A DNA stretch of 64,000 nucleotides from Novosphingobium clariflavum. GTDB taxonomy: Bacteria > Pseudomonadota > Alphaproteobacteria > Sphingomonadales > Sphingomonadaceae. The stretch spans positions 124,001 through 188,000 of the forward strand of contig NZ_JAPCWC010000004.1 of NCBI RefSeq assembly GCF_026420865.1, read 5' to 3'. The notes beneath the pieces are model-generated. The model saw nothing but the letters and a program-made list of their open reading frames with translations, had not been told where the DNA came from and searched no databases. Positions 63,134 through 64,000 of the stretch are shown piece by piece. The translations under genes and the position numbers were made by a program. Each line of letters starts with the position of its first letter. Position 1 is the stretch's first letter.

Positions 63134-64000
63134 ATGATAAGGGACCAGTCCGTCCGGATTGGCCGGCTGCTTGTGGGGCTGGTCGCACTGGCCATCGTCA
63201 TCGCCGGCTTCACCACCTACAAGATCCGCTTCGGCGGCCCGATCCAGGCCAAACACGCGCTTCAGGACGAGATGCTCGCCGATATCCTGCCGCCGCCCGC
63301 CTACGTGGTGGAGCCCTATCTCGACGCCACCCTCGCGGTGAACGAACCGACCGAGGCAGCGCGCCGCCTTGACGACATGGCCAGGCTTCAGACCGAGTTC
63401 CGCCAAAGGCAGGCCTATTGGCGCGATGCTCCGCTGCCCGGCGAAGTCGCCCCCCAGATGACGCGTGTCATCGCCACCGCCGCGACGTTCTGGGAGGCGG
63501 TGGACCGGCAGTTCGTACCAGCCGTGCGCGCCCGCGACGAGGAGGCCATGCAGCGCGTGCACCGGAGCGTCCTCACCCCGCTCTACCACCGCCAGCACGA
63601 GGACGTGGTCAAGCTGGTGGAGACCTCGCGCGCCTATTCGGCCCGCGAACTGCAGCGCGACATGCTGCTGACCAGCGCCTCCCTGACTCTCAGCGCGCTG
63701 ATCGCGATCGGCGTTGCAGTGGCAATCGGCTGGACCGCGGCGCAGGCGCAATCCCGTGTCGTCCGGCCGCTCGAAGATGCGAGGCTGGCCTTCGGAGAGC
63801 TGGCGGCGGGAAGGCTGGAAACCGCGATTCCCGGCCTCGATCGAACCGACGAACTGGGCGCGATGGCCCGGGCGATGGATGTGTTCCGCCGTAGCGGTCT
63901 CGACAATCGCGAGGCGGAATCAGCGCAGCACGATCTCGTCGAGGCGCTGTCGAGCGGCCTGCGCAAGCTTGCGGACAAGGACCTGGAAGCAAAGATTCAT
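63134..64000 (+). CDS. Methyl-accepting chemotaxis protein (3' end outside window)
   Basis: 289 residues are visible and the frame is still open. Segment 1 (RIGRLLVGLVALAIVIAGFT, residues 8-27) and segment 2 (LTLSALIAIGVAVAIGW, near 184-200) bracket a sensory domain of about 155 residues without cysteines. A HAMP domain follows: RVVRPLEDARLAFGELAAG, then LDRTDELGAMARAMDVFRRS, then a second linker ending in LSSGLRKLADKDLE, as in many MCPs. The kinase-control part is cut off. A diguanylate cyclase end cannot be excluded. The visible sensory part hints at a small-molecule sensor. Confidence 0.82.
   Translation, partial: MIRDQSVRIGRLLVGLVALAIVIAGFTTYKIRFGGPIQAKHALQDEMLADILPPPAYVVEPYLDATLAVNEPTEAARRLDDMARLQTEFRQRQAYWRDAPLPGEVAPQMTRVIATAATFWEAVDRQFVPAVRARDEEAMQRVHRSVLTPLYHRQHEDVVKLVETSRAYSARELQRDMLLTSASLTLSALIAIGVAVAIGWTAAQAQSRVVRPLEDARLAFGELAAGRLETAIPGLDRTDELGAMARAMDVFRRSGLDNREAESAQHDLVEALSSGLRKLADKDLEAKIH

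Overview
The window is 64 kb of high-GC DNA packed with genes on both strands. It looks like a chromosome of an alphaproteobacterium of the order Sphingomonadales, most like Novosphingobium or a close relative. The reasons are a serine palmitoyltransferase gene preceded by its own acyl carrier protein (sphingolipid synthesis), the cell-cycle regulators DivK and CtrA, a CtrA box with GANTC methylation sites in front of ctrA, a DksA with a single zinc-finger cysteine, TonB receptor plus aromatic-catabolism genes, and exosortase-A-type polysaccharide genes. No rRNA, tRNA, prophage or CRISPR array was recognised. Genus and species are inference.

Layout. 1-3.6 kb: a folate/aminotransferase/RNA-modification/ribosome-rescue run (pabBC, aminotransferase, RluA-type synthase, arfB). 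3.7-7.8 kb: a small lipoprotein, a DUF4112 protein, an orphan peptide-binding lipoprotein, a PilZ protein, dksA and a Sel1-repeat protein. 7.8-11.1 kb: a tightly coupled minus-strand operon (DUF3572, HAD hydrolase, RidA, glycerophosphodiesterase, GNAT-like protein). 11.1-14 kb: divK, then acyl carrier protein, serine palmitoyltransferase and an SGNH hydrolase. 14.1-30.1 kb: an accessory catabolic island (FMN reductase, extradiol dioxygenase, two MFS carriers, phytoene-desaturase-like flavoprotein with a coupled 78-residue protein, two SDRs, HxlR and LysR regulators, epimerase, sulfatase, TonB receptor, FAD monooxygenase). 30.1-30.8 kb: a repeat-rich gap. 30.8-40.5 kb: housekeeping genes (M3 peptidase, PilZ, LD-carboxypeptidase, LOG protein, GNAT, thiD, DUF1272, glmM, dicarboxylate symporter, HNH nuclease). 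40.5-40.8 kb: a gap with a phased array of DnaA-box-like sites. 40.8-51 kb: gluQ, HIG1 protein, cobalamin adenosyltransferase, 3-hydroxybutyryl-CoA dehydrogenase, a small MITE-like insertion, mutS, maeB, trmB and ctrA. 51.2-56.6 kb: exosortase-A-associated ligase and glycosyltransferase and a large acidic membrane-anchored protein. 56.8-62.9 kb: gltBD. 63.1 kb to the end: a chemotaxis receptor cut by the window edge.

How genes work together. The acp-spt pair makes the sphingoid base that replaces lipopolysaccharide in these bacteria. DivK and CtrA belong to one phosphorelay that links cell-cycle stage to replication and transcription. The 15-30 kb island reads as outer-membrane import (TonB receptor), periplasmic desulfation (Tat-exported sulfatase), inner-membrane uptake (MFS), ring hydroxylation (FAD monooxygenase), side-chain oxidation (SDRs, flavoprotein) and ring cleavage (extradiol dioxygenase) of an unknown aromatic or terpenoid substrate, possibly sulfated.

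The most unusual signal is at 40,557-40,653. CCACA cores lie in one orientation at an exact 11-base step and end in a perfect DnaA box, and gene orientation flips around this point. This resembles the arrangement of weak and strong DnaA sites in a replication origin. It is an inference from sequence alone.
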